Under the pieces are notes generated by a model. That model was given only the letters and a program-made list of their open reading frames with translations. It was not told where the DNA came from and made no database searches. From Anaerotignum neopropionicum (GTDB taxonomy: Bacteria > Bacillota > Clostridia > Lachnospirales > Anaerotignaceae), in contig NZ_LRVM01000013.1 in NCBI RefSeq assembly GCF_001571775.1, positions 1 to 64,000 on the forward strand: a stretch of 64,000 nt of DNA, read 5' to 3'. Both the position numbers and the translations under genes were made by a program. Below, piece after piece: positions 16,171-25,385 of the stretch; position 1 is the stretch's first letter; each line of letters opens with the position of its first letter.

Positions 16171-16259
16171 TTTTAAGACCTTTTGGTCCCACGAATTCAT
16201 CTATTTGTCCTCTGTTAAGTTGAAAAAAGATTGATTGAACTGAGTTTTTTTCAAAGGGT

Positions 16260-16862
16260 TTATACAAGAGAAACATATTTTTCAATCACATCAACTATTT
16301 TTTCCAAATCCATCTTTGAGGTGTTTAAAATCAAATCGTAGTTTTCCGGATTTCCCCATTTTAGTCCCGTAAAATAGTTGTAGTAGTTGGCGCGCCTTTT
16401 GTCAGTTTTGATTACAGCAGACTCTGCATTCTTTTCCGGTAAACTATATTGGGCAATTGCTCGTTTTACACGGTCCTTTAGGTCAGCTTGCAAAAAGACA
16501 TGAACACAATTTTCCATATCGGAAAGGACATAGTCGGCAGAACGCCCCACAATGACACAGCTACCTTTTTCGGCAACCTCTTTAATAACTTGGGATTGCA
16601 CAAGAAAAATTTTTTCATGAAGGGGCAATCCGTAGGAATCAACGTTGGGGGTTAAGGTCGTTAGAGAAAGAAGCAAATTTTTCGCAGACGCGTCTTCCGC
16701 ATTGAGAAAGTAATCCTCAGAAAAACCTGTTTTTTCAGCAGCAAGAGTAATTAACTCGTTATCATAAAATGGGATACCTAAACGTTTTGCCAATAATTCT
16801 CCCACAAAACGCCCACCGCTGCCGTATTGACGGCTAATAGTAACAATTAAATGCTTATTCAT
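16260..16862 (-). CDS. Cytidylate kinase-like family protein
   Basis: This 200-residue P-loop protein opens with ITISRQYGSGGRFVGELLA, the glycine-rich loop typical of the cytidylate-kinase-like family (often annotated AAA_26), followed by GIPFYDNELI and a central VIVGRSADYVL. These proteins are related to CMP kinase, but their phosphate acceptor is generally unknown. ATG 16862 is preceded by CAGGAGTGATATAC; the GTG at 16871 lies inside that site. It is a single gene downstream of repeat copy B, facing it. Confidence 0.9.
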   Translation of the reverse strand: MNKHLIVTISRQYGSGGRFVGELLAKRLGIPFYDNELITLAAEKTGFSEDYFLNAEDASAKNLLLSLTTLTPNVDSYGLPLHEKIFLVQSQVIKEVAEKGSCVIVGRSADYVLSDMENCVHVFLQADLKDRVKRAIAQYSLPEKNAESAVIKTDKRRANYYNYFTGLKWGNPENYDLILNTSKMDLEKIVDVIEKYVSLV

Positions 16863-17084
16863 GTATATCACTCCTGTCTGTCAGTCGGATAAAAGTTACA
16901 AAATAATATTTGTATTATAGCATACCTTCCTAAAAAAGGAAACTGTGGAGCAAGCTCTAAAAAAACTTTTTCCTACAAGGATGGCAAGGCAAAAAGAGGA
17001 GAAACTTGAAAGGAAAACTTTACTTTTTTTTGAAAAATGGTATGATATAAAAAGAAAATTTTGTATTCGAAGGAGAAAATGAAA

Positions 17085-18899
17085 ATGGGCGAAGCATTAA
17101 CAGGCTTAAAAAGAAGCTGTATGTGTTGTGATGTAAATGAAACGATGATTGATAAGGAAGTTACCGTTATGGGCTGGGTTCAGCGTCGTCGTGACCTCGG
17201 ACAGCTGATCTTTATTGCGTTGAGAGATAAAACAGGATTGGTTCAGATTGCCATTGACGGAAATGTGGCGGAAAAAGAGCTGTTTGAAAAAGCAGAAAGT
17301 GTCAGAAGCGAATTTGTTTTGGCTGTTCGTGGACAAGTTGCCCCGAGAACAGAGGGAAATATCAACCCGAATATGAAAACAGGAACCATTGAAATCATTG
17401 CCACTGAAATTCGTATTCTTTCTGAGTCTGAAACAACGCCGTTCCAGATTGAGGATAATGTGACTGTAAAGGATGATTTAAGATTTAAATATCGTTATTT
17501 GGATTTGCGCCGTCCGAGGCAGCTGGAAAATTTGGTTTTAAGACACAGGGTTGTTCAGGTAATGAGAAATTTCTTGGATCAGGAAAGCTTTTTGGAAATC
17601 GAAACACCTATTTTGGGTATTAGTACACCCGAGGGTGCAAGAGATTATTTGGTACCCAGTCGTGTGCATCCCGGTAGTTTTTATGGACTGCCCCAATCTC
17701 CTCAGCAGTACAAGCAGTTGCTGATGATTTCTGGGATGGATCGTTACTATCAGATTGCGAAATGCTTCCGTGACGAGGATTTAAGAGCTGACCGTCAGCC
17801 GGAGTTTACCCAGGTGGATATGGAGCTTTCCTTTGTTGATGTTGAGGATATTTTGGATATCAACGAAAGAATGATGCAGAAAGTATTTAAAGACATTTTA
17901 AATGTAGAGATTCCATTACCTTTAAAGAGAATGACTTATAAAGAGGCTATGGAGCGCTTTGGCTCCGATAAGCCTGATATTCGTTTTGGCATGGAGCTAG
18001 TAAATATTTCAGAGGTGGTTTCGGGTACGGATTTTGTAGTATTTAAAACTGCCCTGGAAGCAGGCGGCAGTGTGCGTGCCATTAATGCAAAGGGCTGTGG
18101 TGCTTTCCCCAGAAAGAAAATCGACAGTTTGGTTGAGTTTGTAAAAACCTACCGCGCCAAGGGCTTGGCTTGGATTTCCATTAACGAAGATGGCAGTCTG
18201 AAAACCCAGATTGCAAAGTTTTTTACCGAAGAAAAGCTACAGGAAATTGTTGCAAAAATGGATGGCAAGCCTGGAGATTTGATTTTGATTTGTGCAGATG
18301 AGGATAAGGTTGTATTCGATTCCTTGGGCGCACTGCGTTTGGAGCTCTCTAAGATGCTGGAATTGACTAAGGCGGATAATTTCAGCTTCCTTTGGGTTAC
18401 CGAATTCCCTATGCTGGAGTGGGATGAAGAAGAAAACAGATTCGTAGCGGTACATCATCCGTTTACAGCACCCATGGATGAGGATTTGTCTTTGTTGGAA
18501 ACAGACCCCGGCAAGGTTCGTGCCAAGGCGTATGATATTGTATTAAATGGCTATGAATTGGGCGGCGGCTCCATTAGAATTCACCGTAGAGATGTTCAGC
18601 AGAAGATGTTTGGCCTTTTGGGCTTTACAATGGAGGAAGCACAGGAACGTTTTGGTTACTTCCTAGATGCGTTTAAATATGGTGCGCCTCCTCATGGTGG
18701 CCTTGCCTTTGGTTTGGACAGAATCATCATGCTTATGTGCGGTGCAAGCAGTATCCGTGATGTGATTGCCTTCCCTAAGGTGAAGGATGCCTCATGCCCT
18801 ATGACCGACGCACCCACTGTTGTGGATGAAAAGCAGCTGGATGAGTTGGCAATTTGTATTAACAAAGAAATCCTTGAGGCGGCAGAAAAGGCAGAATAA
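17085..18899 (+). CDS. aspS: Aspartyl-tRNA synthetase
   Basis: The 604-residue class II synthetase has an N-terminal OB-fold anticodon domain (VMGWVQRRRDLGQLIFI), the motif 2 region FRDEDLRADRQPEFTQ, an inserted GAD domain of the bacterial type, and motif 3 GLAFGLDRIIMLM. It charges tRNA-Asp in the cytosol. AAGGAG lies nine bases before ATG 17085 but only three before ATG 17079, so 17085 is preferred. No T-box is seen upstream; TATGAT at 17041 with TTTACT before it could be the promoter. Confidence 0.97.
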   Translation: MGEALTGLKRSCMCCDVNETMIDKEVTVMGWVQRRRDLGQLIFIALRDKTGLVQIAIDGNVAEKELFEKAESVRSEFVLAVRGQVAPRTEGNINPNMKTGTIEIIATEIRILSESETTPFQIEDNVTVKDDLRFKYRYLDLRRPRQLENLVLRHRVVQVMRNFLDQESFLEIETPILGISTPEGARDYLVPSRVHPGSFYGLPQSPQQYKQLLMISGMDRYYQIAKCFRDEDLRADRQPEFTQVDMELSFVDVEDILDINERMMQKVFKDILNVEIPLPLKRMTYKEAMERFGSDKPDIRFGMELVNISEVVSGTDFVVFKTALEAGGSVRAINAKGCGAFPRKKIDSLVEFVKTYRAKGLAWISINEDGSLKTQIAKFFTEEKLQEIVAKMDGKPGDLILICADEDKVVFDSLGALRLELSKMLELTKADNFSFLWVTEFPMLEWDEEENRFVAVHHPFTAPMDEDLSLLETDPGKVRAKAYDIVLNGYELGGGSIRIHRRDVQQKMFGLLGFTMEEAQERFGYFLDAFKYGAPPHGGLAFGLDRIIMLMCGASSIRDVIAFPKVKDASCPMTDAPTVVDEKQLDELAICINKEILEAAEKAE

Positions 18900-19038
18900 G
18901 TAATTTTCTACCCCAAGGAGTATCAAGAATCAAGGGGCAATTTGTGTTGTTGTTGAGATAAAACAGGATCCTTTTACAATAACGGAGGATTGTACGAAAA
19001 CAGGCAGAAACAACGTTTTCGCTATTGACGTATAGCGT

Positions 19039-19069
19039 TAGGGCAGGGGGAAACCTCTGCCTTATTTTT
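19039..19069 (+). terminator. Probable aspS terminator
   Basis: AGGGCAGGGG pairs, with one wobble, with CCTCTGCCTT around a short loop, followed by ATTTTTG. A separate small hairpin CGCTAT/ATAGCG lies just upstream (19020-19037). Confidence 0.65.
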
Positions 19070-19158
19070 GAGTAAGTTGCTTTATTTGCGTTGGTATAAT
19101 ATGATATCTATCTTGACAAAGCGTTGAAAAAAGTGCAAAATAAAGTTGTTGCATATCT

Positions 19159-19232
19159 CGATGCGTGGCTCAGTTTGGTAGAGCGCGGCGTTCGGGACGC
19201 CGAGGTCGCAGGTTCGAATCCTGTCGCATCGA
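19159..19232 (+). tRNA. tRNA-Pro (anticodon CGG)
   Basis: Acceptor CGATGCG/CGCATCG, D arm GCTC...GAGC, anticodon stem CGGCG/CGCCG with loop TTCGGGA (anticodon CGG at 19193-19195), T arm GCAGG TTCGAAT CCTGT, discriminator A. CCA is not encoded. A terminator follows within ten bases, so the gene is monocistronic. Confidence 0.96.
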
Positions 19233-19237
19233 TGAGT

Positions 19238-19279
19238 AAAAAGTCATGTATGAGGAAATGCTCTCATACATGACTTTTT
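19238..19279 (+). terminator. tRNA-Pro(CGG) terminator
   Basis: A perfect 17-bp stem, AAAAAGTCATGTATGAG (19238-19254) with its complement at 19263-19279, ends in TTTTTG. Confidence 0.92.
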
Positions 19280-19331
19280 GTTTTATTTATGCTAAAATAA
19301 GGAAAAGACTATTTGTATTTGGAGGAAGGAT

Positions 19332-19964
19332 ATGAATTTTATTTTTTCTTTGACGGAATACAATTCAAGTTTATTTCAGTCACAAATAAGCGTGGTGCTA
19401 GAGAAAAGGAACGAGTTGTATTCGAGGGAAAGGTTTCCTAAAATATGGAGATATATTGACAAAAAGAAAGCTGCTAGAATGCCGCAGAAAGCGCTTAAAC
19501 GACAACGACGCAGATATAGAATATATGGTTTCCTATTATTAATAATGGGCATATATCTTTTTATTCCTGGATTGATGGATCCAAAAGAACTTTTTGGTCC
19601 ACTGATTGGTGGTGCCTTGGTAATTGTTTTGGGCGTTGGGTATATTCGATATGGAAAAACGTCTAAAAAAGTACGCTTTACTTTCTTTAATAAATCTGCA
19701 AAAAAACTATTTGAAGGTCATCGGAGCTTGAATTTCGAAAAAATTAGATTTGAAGATAATATGATTTGCTTTTCCCAAGAAGATGGGATTAAGTATGAGG
19801 AGATAGGATGTGTATTTGTTACAACAGATTTTTTTGTTTTTTTGTGGAATGATATCGTTGTTGTTTTACAAAAGAAAGATTTGATATCAAGTAGTGAAAG
19901 GGAGTTTCTGGACTTCTTGGCTTCAAAGACGCAAAAATCATATGAAATCATAAGTATAGATTAG
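19332..19964 (+). CDS. Membrane protein, possibly YcxB-like
   Basis: The 210-residue protein has a basic cytosolic N-terminal half (KALKRQRRRYRIYG), two adjacent helices at about residues 62-80 and 88-105, and a C-terminal soluble domain with EIGCVFVTTDFFVFLWNDIVVVLQKK. The pattern of two helices followed by a beta-rich tail with a late Lys/Phe segment resembles the YcxB-like family, but this is a weak match. ATG 19332 follows GGAGGAAGGAT. It is a single gene after the tRNA. Confidence 0.75.
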   Translation: MNFIFSLTEYNSSLFQSQISVVLEKRNELYSRERFPKIWRYIDKKKAARMPQKALKRQRRRYRIYGFLLLIMGIYLFIPGLMDPKELFGPLIGGALVIVLGVGYIRYGKTSKKVRFTFFNKSAKKLFEGHRSLNFEKIRFEDNMICFSQEDGIKYEEIGCVFVTTDFFVFLWNDIVVVLQKKDLISSSEREFLDFLASKTQKSYEIISID

Positions 19965-20117
19965 AATGATGCCCTGCAAATCCCAGCGTATGCTTTGTGC
20001 GCCTAACTGGACATACAGAATTATGCAGTATCATCTTATGTCTTTGAAATGGCTGTTGTTTTTTACATGGGCGGATATGGTATAATACCATTTGCTGAAG
20101 TTTAGGATGATAACGAT

Positions 20118-20759
20118 ATGAGAGTGATTGATTTAACACGAACAATTTCAAATACTACCCCTGTTTATCCTGGAACGGAAGCACCAAGCGTATCCGTTGT
20201 CAACACCTATGAGGAGAGCGGCTTTCAAGAAACCCTTTTGCGCTTTTATTCCCATACGGGAACCCATATGGATGCACCTAAGCATATTTACCCCGAGGGT
20301 ATATCGTTGGAGAAAAAAGAGGTTTCGGGGTTTGTGGGGAAGGCCTGCATCATTGATGTCACAGATGTTTCTGCGGGCGGAATCATCGATTTCTCTTTTA
20401 TCCAGCGCAACAAAGAGCGTGTGGAGGGGGCGGAATTTATTCTGTTTCAAACAGGCTGGGATAAATATTGGGGCAAGGCGGAATATTTTGGAGAATACCC
20501 TGTGATTTCCGAGGAGGTTGCCCGGTATCTTGTGGAAAAGCAAAAAAAGGGAATTGGTTTGGATAATATCGGGCTGGACCCGATTTCTGATTTAGAATTA
20601 AAATTGCATCACATCGTTTTGGAAAGTGGAAGCATGGTGATAATGGAGAACCTTTGTAATCTTGATTTGATTGGAGAAAAAGAGTTTTTGCTTGTTGCAC
20701 TTCCTCTGAAATTTGAAAATTCTGACGGTGCTCCCATTAGAGCAATCGCAATTTTGTAA
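20118..20759 (+). CDS. Cyclase-family metal hydrolase (kynurenine formamidase-like)
   Basis: The 213-residue protein carries the family motif HTGTHMDAP near residue 49, in which the two histidines and the aspartate bind the metal. It starts MRVIDLTRTISNTTPVYPG, typical of the family. Members hydrolyse formyl-kynurenine or related amides and esters, but the substrate here is unknown. The promoter has TATAAT at 20089. No tryptophan-degradation genes are nearby, so kynurenine formamidase activity is not implied. A long terminator follows. Confidence 0.88.
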   Translation: MRVIDLTRTISNTTPVYPGTEAPSVSVVNTYEESGFQETLLRFYSHTGTHMDAPKHIYPEGISLEKKEVSGFVGKACIIDVTDVSAGGIIDFSFIQRNKERVEGAEFILFQTGWDKYWGKAEYFGEYPVISEEVARYLVEKQKKGIGLDNIGLDPISDLELKLHHIVLESGSMVIMENLCNLDLIGEKEFLLVALPLKFENSDGAPIRAIAIL

Positions 20760-20772
20760 AGCGCTTCATAGT

Positions 20773-20825
20773 AAAACACCCCATTTAAAACAGTAAAGTA
20801 AGTACTGTTTTAAATGGGGTGTTTT
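20773..20825. terminator. Bidirectional terminator, 23-bp perfect stem
   Basis: The stem 20773-20795 pairs with 20803-20825 (AAAACACCCCATTTAAAACA and complement) around a seven-base loop, between convergent genes. Confidence 0.93.
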
Positions 20826-20832
20826 TATCTTT

Positions 20833-21240
20833 TTATTCTGCCTCAATCATGGCGAAAATATCCTCTGCCATTTTTTGATAATAGCCGGAGCTATCCTCCG
20901 ATACCATTTCCGCCGCATGAGACGCATAGTACATGGTACAAGCTGCCACGTCATCTAAATCATGTTTTTTGGCTAGCATGGAAACTACCTCTGTAACCAA
21001 TGAAATTCGTTCTTTATAATGCATATAATCGTTATCCTCAGCATCGCTTTCTATGGCGATCATTCCATCAATCATACCGGCATAAAAATCCAAATCCATT
21101 TCGGGGAAATGGGTATTGCTTTCCAAAAGTATGGGCAAAATAGAAGCCTGGCGGAATGAGAGAAACACCTTGTTTGCGGGAACATTTTTCAAAAATCCGT
21201 AATATTCAACACAAGATACAATCAATGTTTTCTGGTCCAT
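20833..21240 (-). CDS. Hypothetical helical protein, 135 residues
   Basis: ATG 21240 is preceded by AAGGAGAGAAAAAA. The protein is acidic and predicted mostly helical, with no membrane segment, signal or metal motif. The C-terminal half has the regular heptad-like stretch AAEMVSEDSSGYYQKMAEDI. I do not recognise the family. It converges with the cyclase-family gene and shares its bidirectional terminator. Confidence 0.75.
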   Translation of the reverse strand: MDQKTLIVSCVEYYGFLKNVPANKVFLSFRQASILPILLESNTHFPEMDLDFYAGMIDGMIAIESDAEDNDYMHYKERISLVTEVVSMLAKKHDLDDVAACTMYYASHAAEMVSEDSSGYYQKMAEDIFAMIEAE

Positions 21241-21448
21241 TTTTTTCTCTCCTTTTTCTTTTCATCAAGGAGTATGATACCCTTTTTTACGCCAAATTTC
21301 AAGGGTTTTGGATGATTACATCCGGTTATCGGTTTTTCAGATAACTGAGTATAAAAAAGCGCTAATAACCAATGGTTTTTTTCTGTGTTACAATAAAGGT
21401 GCCAATAAATGGAAAATGGAATAATTTTATGAAAAAGGAGTGTTTTAC

Positions 21449-22642
21449 ATGTCACATACAAGCGGCGGTTTTGGTACAAAAGCAATTCATGCAGGAAATA
21501 TTAGAGATAAACAATACGGTTCATTAACAATGCCCATATATCAAACATCCACATTCTTTTTTGAAAATTGTGAGCAAGGCGGACATCGCTTTGCAGGGGA
21601 AGAAGAGGGCTATATTTATACTCGTTTGGGAAACCCCACCACCTCAGTTTTAGAAAACAAGGTTGCGGCGTTGGAAAACGGCGAGGCTTGCGTTGCTACA
21701 TCCAGCGGAATAGGCGCAATTTCCTCTTGCTTATGGAGTATTGCCGGGGCAGGAAAGCATATTTTGGCGGATGAAACTCTATATGGTTGCACCTTTGCAT
21801 TATTGCAGCACGGGATGACCCGCTATGGCGTGGAGGTTACGTTTATCAATACCTCCGATTTAGAAGCGGTTAAGGCAAACTTAAAAGAGAATACCGTTTG
21901 CATTTATCTGGAAACTCCAGCCAATCCAAACCTTAAGATTGCGGATATTTCCGAAATTTCAAAAATTGCTCATGCGTATAATCCTAAAATTAAGGTTGTT
22001 TGCGACAATACCTTTGCTTCTCCTTATCTCCAAAGGCCTCTGGAATTAGGCGCTGATGTGGTTGTGCATTCGGCAACAAAGTACCTGAATGGCCATGGTG
22101 ATGTCATTGCAGGATTTGTGGTAGGCAAAGGGGATTTCATGAAAGAAGTTAGATTTTTTGGCCTTAAGGATATGACCGGTGCGGTAATTGGCCCCTTTGA
22201 GTCCTTCTTAATTTTAAGAGGCTTGAAAACCTTGGAAATCCGTATGCAAAGACATTGTGCAAGCGCCAAGGCGGTGGCAGAGTTCTTGGCAGGTCATGAT
22301 AAGGTGGAAAAGGTTTACTATCCTGGTTTGGAAAGCCATCCCGGCCATGAAATTGCCAAAAAACAAATGCATGATTTTGGTGCCATGATTTCCTTTGAGG
22401 TTAAGGGCGGAAAGGAAGCAGGCATGAAATTTGTAAACAGCCTCACCTTGGCAACCATTGCCGTTTCCTTAGGCGATGCAGAAACCTTAATTGAGCATCC
22501 TGCATCCATGACACATTCCACTTATGCGGAAGATGAGTTGAAGGCAGCAGGTATTTCTGCCGGTTTAATTCGTATCTCTATTGGTTTGGAAAATGTGGAA
22601 GATATTATTGAAGATTTAAAAATGGGATTAGAGAAAATTTAA
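21449..22642 (+). CDS. megL: Methionine gamma-lyase (Cys/Met metabolism PLP enzyme)
   Basis: The 397-residue PLP enzyme of the Cys/Met metabolism family has GFGTKAIHAG at the N-terminus, YTRLGNPT near residue 58, and the PLP lysine in SATKYLNGHGD near residue 208. DETLYGCTFALLQHG contains the cysteine that distinguishes methionine gamma-lyases from cystathionine enzymes. It would split methionine to methanethiol, ammonia and 2-oxobutyrate, fitting an amino-acid fermenter; 2-oxobutyrate also feeds IlvBN. ATG 21449 follows AAGGAG. The convergent LysR gene could regulate it. Confidence 0.88.
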   Translation: MSHTSGGFGTKAIHAGNIRDKQYGSLTMPIYQTSTFFFENCEQGGHRFAGEEEGYIYTRLGNPTTSVLENKVAALENGEACVATSSGIGAISSCLWSIAGAGKHILADETLYGCTFALLQHGMTRYGVEVTFINTSDLEAVKANLKENTVCIYLETPANPNLKIADISEISKIAHAYNPKIKVVCDNTFASPYLQRPLELGADVVVHSATKYLNGHGDVIAGFVVGKGDFMKEVRFFGLKDMTGAVIGPFESFLILRGLKTLEIRMQRHCASAKAVAEFLAGHDKVEKVYYPGLESHPGHEIAKKQMHDFGAMISFEVKGGKEAGMKFVNSLTLATIAVSLGDAETLIEHPASMTHSTYAEDELKAAGISAGLIRISIGLENVEDIIEDLKMGLEKI

Positions 22643-22660
22643 TTTCTGCTTGTTCACTGA

Positions 22661-22700
22661 AAGAAGGTCGTCATATTTTACCACGGCCTTCTTCTTTTTT
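22661..22700. terminator. Bidirectional terminator
   Basis: AAGAAGGTCGT (22661-22671) pairs with ACGGCCTTCTT (22683-22693) with one G-U pair, followed by Ts; it separates the convergent megL and LysR genes. Confidence 0.85.
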
Positions 22701-22709
22701 TATAACAAA

Positions 22710-23627
22710 TCAGTATTTTTTAATCTGCTCCTCCAAAATTTGTACAAATTCCTTTGCTTTATCGGAAAGGCTGTCACCCTTCCTTGAAATCCACCCGATA
22801 CACATATCACAAACAGGGGGAGCAATGGGAATGGCCAAAATACGAGGGTCACAGTAGCCATCAGGCAAAACACCGCTGCCGGTGGAAATTGCCGTGGTGT
22901 GTGCAAGGATATTATATGCGGTTGCTCTATCGTTAACGTAAATGATTTGATTGTATTCGATGCTATGGTTTAAAACTGCTTCCTCAGAAAAATTAAAAGA
23001 GCTTTCCTCTTTTTTGGAAAAAATAACGAAGGGATATTTTTTTAGCTCGTCGAAAGAAATTTCCTTTTTTTGTGCCAGTGGATGATCCAGGTTCATAAAA
23101 ACATGAGGACGCAAACGCTTCATTTCATGAAAAATCAGGTTTTTTGTGTGAAACAGCCTGCTTAAAAACAACTCTGTAATATCGGAGAGAAAAATGATAC
23201 CCAAGTCACTTTTGCCCGTATGCACCTCTTCAATTACCTTACCCATAGGGCACTCCTTAAAGCCGTAATGAAAGATGGGATCACTTTGTGTTTTTAAGAA
23301 TTCTACAAATGCTTTGGCACAAAAAGGGTAGCGTTGGGTTGAAATATAAAGATGAGAGTTATTATAGCCGTTTTTTGCGGAATAAAATAGTTCCACATCC
23401 TTTGCCTGCTGTAGCAGAGGATGAATTTTCGAGATGAACTCCTGCCCTTCTTCAGTTAAGGAAATTCCCCGGTTACTGCGAATAAATATGGTAATACCCA
23501 ATTCTTCTTCCAATTCTTTTATGGCCGTGGAAATTGCAGATTGGGAAACAAACAGATTTTGTGCTGCTTTATTCATAGAACCGCAATGATAAATTTCCAT
23601 GATATATTCCAACTGCATGAGGGTCAT
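22710..23627 (-). CDS. LysR-family transcriptional regulator
   Basis: The 305-residue protein has an N-terminal winged helix (MQLEYIMEIYHCGSMNKAAQ; SQSAISTAIKELEEELG), then a periplasmic-binding-protein-like effector domain (about residues 90-300). The family binds small molecules and controls adjacent or divergent genes. ATG 23627 is chosen over GTG 23639, which abuts the ribosome site. Its direction converges with megL and diverges from the B3/B4 gene at 23788, which is a plausible target. The effector is unknown. Confidence 0.93.
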   Translation of the reverse strand: MTLMQLEYIMEIYHCGSMNKAAQNLFVSQSAISTAIKELEEELGITIFIRSNRGISLTEEGQEFISKIHPLLQQAKDVELFYSAKNGYNNSHLYISTQRYPFCAKAFVEFLKTQSDPIFHYGFKECPMGKVIEEVHTGKSDLGIIFLSDITELFLSRLFHTKNLIFHEMKRLRPHVFMNLDHPLAQKKEISFDELKKYPFVIFSKKEESSFNFSEEAVLNHSIEYNQIIYVNDRATAYNILAHTTAISTGSGVLPDGYCDPRILAIPIAPPVCDMCIGWISRKGDSLSDKAKEFVQILEEQIKKY

Positions 23628-23787
23628 GGGAGGGTTCACTCCTTTTTTCTTTTATCATAGCATAAGTTTAGGCGAAAAGGGAGTGGATGGGACAATAAAA
23701 TTAGGGAAAACAAATAGCTTTCCCTTGACAAGATGTTTTTTTGTCGTAAGCTGATAGTATAAAAAAGTTGGATAAAGGAGATCACTT

Positions 23788-24447
23788 ATGAGAAAAATAA
23801 CGATAGATTCTAACATTAAAGAGTGCTGTGCCGAGGCGGTTTTGGGCGTACTGCAATGTAAAATAGTCATAAAAGAGGACGAAGCCGCCTTTTTGGATTT
23901 ATTAAACGAAAAAATTGCCGCGTTGGCAGAGGTTGAGCTTTCCCAAGCAAATAAGCGGGAAAAAATCCAGGCAACAAGAAAAGCCTATAAAGCCTTGGGA
24001 AAAGATCCGAACCGCTATCGCACCTCTGCTGAGGCGATGTGCCGCAGAATTTCCAAGGAGAGAGGGCTGTATTATATCAATAACGTTGTAGATATCAATA
24101 ATTATCTTTCTATCAAAACCGGCTATTCCATGGGCACCTATGATTTGGAGCAGGTACAGGGAGACATTTTATGGGCGCGTGCCCCCGAAGGTACTGCATA
24201 TGAAGGGATTGGCAAGGATGTGCTGAATATTGAATTTTTGCCTGCCTTATTTGATGAGCTGGGGCCCTTTGGAAATCCTACCAGCGACAATACAAGGGCG
24301 ATGATTACAGAAAACACAAAGGAAATTCTTTTGGTTTATTACGCTTTTGATGGCGGAAATGAGCTGTTGGAGCTTCTTAAGGAAGCCGAAGGGTTGCTGC
24401 AAAGGTTTGCTTGTGGGCGTGATTTTCAGATGCAGATTGTTGAATGA
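23788..24447 (+). CDS. B3/B4 domain protein (Phe-tRNA synthetase beta-like)
   Basis: The 219-residue protein resembles stand-alone B3/B4 (tRNA-editing-like) domains: KAYKALGKDPNRYRTSAEAM and YYINNVVDINNYLSIKTGYS are characteristic segments. In PheRS-beta the B3/B4 unit hydrolyses misacylated Tyr-tRNA; the free-standing homologues are poorly characterised. ATG 23788 follows AAAGGAG. It is divergent from the LysR gene with about 160 bases between, so the two may share a regulatory region. Confidence 0.9.
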   Translation: MRKITIDSNIKECCAEAVLGVLQCKIVIKEDEAAFLDLLNEKIAALAEVELSQANKREKIQATRKAYKALGKDPNRYRTSAEAMCRRISKERGLYYINNVVDINNYLSIKTGYSMGTYDLEQVQGDILWARAPEGTAYEGIGKDVLNIEFLPALFDELGPFGNPTSDNTRAMITENTKEILLVYYAFDGGNELLELLKEAEGLLQRFACGRDFQMQIVE

Positions 24448-24586
24448 AAATTGAAAAAAATCATGTTAGGAAAGATATATATGCTGTATAATACAGGGAT
24501 TCATCATCTGTTACATCATAAAGTGTGGATTTTTTATAGACCCTATGGTATTATGACACTAGATTCAATTGAGAGAAGGTGATGGA

Positions 24587-25093
24587 TTGAAATCCTTCGA
24601 AGCCCTTTATGCAGAGTATTATAACAAGGTCTATTGCTTTTTATTTCGGCTTTGTGACGATGGGGATTTGGCAGAGGACTTGACACAGGAAACATTTTTA
24701 CAAGCCTATACATCCTTTCACAGATTCCGCGGAGAGTGCGAACTGTTTACATGGCTTGCGTCCATTGGTAAGCATGTGTATTTTAAATATTTAAAGAAAA
24801 ATAAATTAGATTTGGATTCGGCCAACCTGGAATTGGTTGTAAATACATATTGCGAAGGTTGTATTGACCCGGAAGAGCATATGCGAAGAAAAGATGTTGA
24901 AGAAGCCGTGAGAGAAATTATTGATGGTATTCCGAAAAAATACAGGGATGTAATATTGCTGCGAATTTACGCAGAGCTGTCGTTTTCTCAAATTGCCTTG
25001 GTTTTAAAAATCAGCGAAAATTCAGCAAAGGTTATTTATTTTAGGGCGAAAAAAATGCTGATGGAGGTGTTAACCCATGAGTTTGAAATGTGA
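24587..25093 (+). CDS. ECF-type sigma-70 family RNA polymerase sigma factor
   Basis: The protein has 168 residues from the TTG at 24587 (MKSFEALYAEYYNKVYCFLF), with AAGGTGATGG upstream; an earlier in-frame TTG at 24569 has no ribosome site. Sigma region 2 (DLAEDLTQETFLQAY) and region 4 (IPKKYRDVILLRIY...SFSQIALVLKISE) are clear, and no region 1 or 3 exists. The 3' end overlaps the anti-sigma gene by 17 bases, typical of coupled sigma/anti-sigma pairs that sense envelope stress. Target promoters are unknown. Confidence 0.92.
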   Translation: MKSFEALYAEYYNKVYCFLFRLCDDGDLAEDLTQETFLQAYTSFHRFRGECELFTWLASIGKHVYFKYLKKNKLDLDSANLELVVNTYCEGCIDPEEHMRRKDVEEAVREIIDGIPKKYRDVILLRIYAELSFSQIALVLKISENSAKVIYFRAKKMLMEVLTHEFEM

Positions 25094-25385
25094 TATTGTA
25101 AAGGATCTTGTGGCACTGTATCATGACGGCTTGGCAAGCGAAGTCAGTGAAGCGGCGGTAGAAGATCATTTAAAAGGATGTAAAAGCTGTCGAGATTATT
25201 ATAAACAGTATAGGCTTTCGGCTCCTGTACCGATTAATTTAAATTTTGCTTCCTCCGGAAATTATGGGGAATTGGCAAAGCATATGAGGGTTCGCCGTTT
25301 GTGGATGCTGGTTTCCGCATTGGCATATGTAAGTGCTTCTTTATGTGCGCTTATCATGCTGCTTATGCGGATGCGGCGAAAATAA
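25077..25385 (+). CDS. Zinc-finger anti-sigma factor, membrane-anchored
   Basis: The 102-residue protein has the anti-sigma zinc finger HLKGCKSCRDYY at about residues 31-42 and an upstream cysteine, Cys5 (zf-HC2 type). A single helix (about residues 76-97) ends in a basic tail RMRRK, so almost nothing extends outside; the sensor would be intramembrane or another protein. It overlaps the sigma gene by 17 bases, which implies coupled translation and direct inhibition of that sigma factor. Confidence 0.9.
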   Translation: MSLKCDIVKDLVALYHDGLASEVSEAAVEDHLKGCKSCRDYYKQYRLSAPVPINLNFASSGNYGELAKHMRVRRLWMLVSALAYVSASLCALIMLLMRMRRK

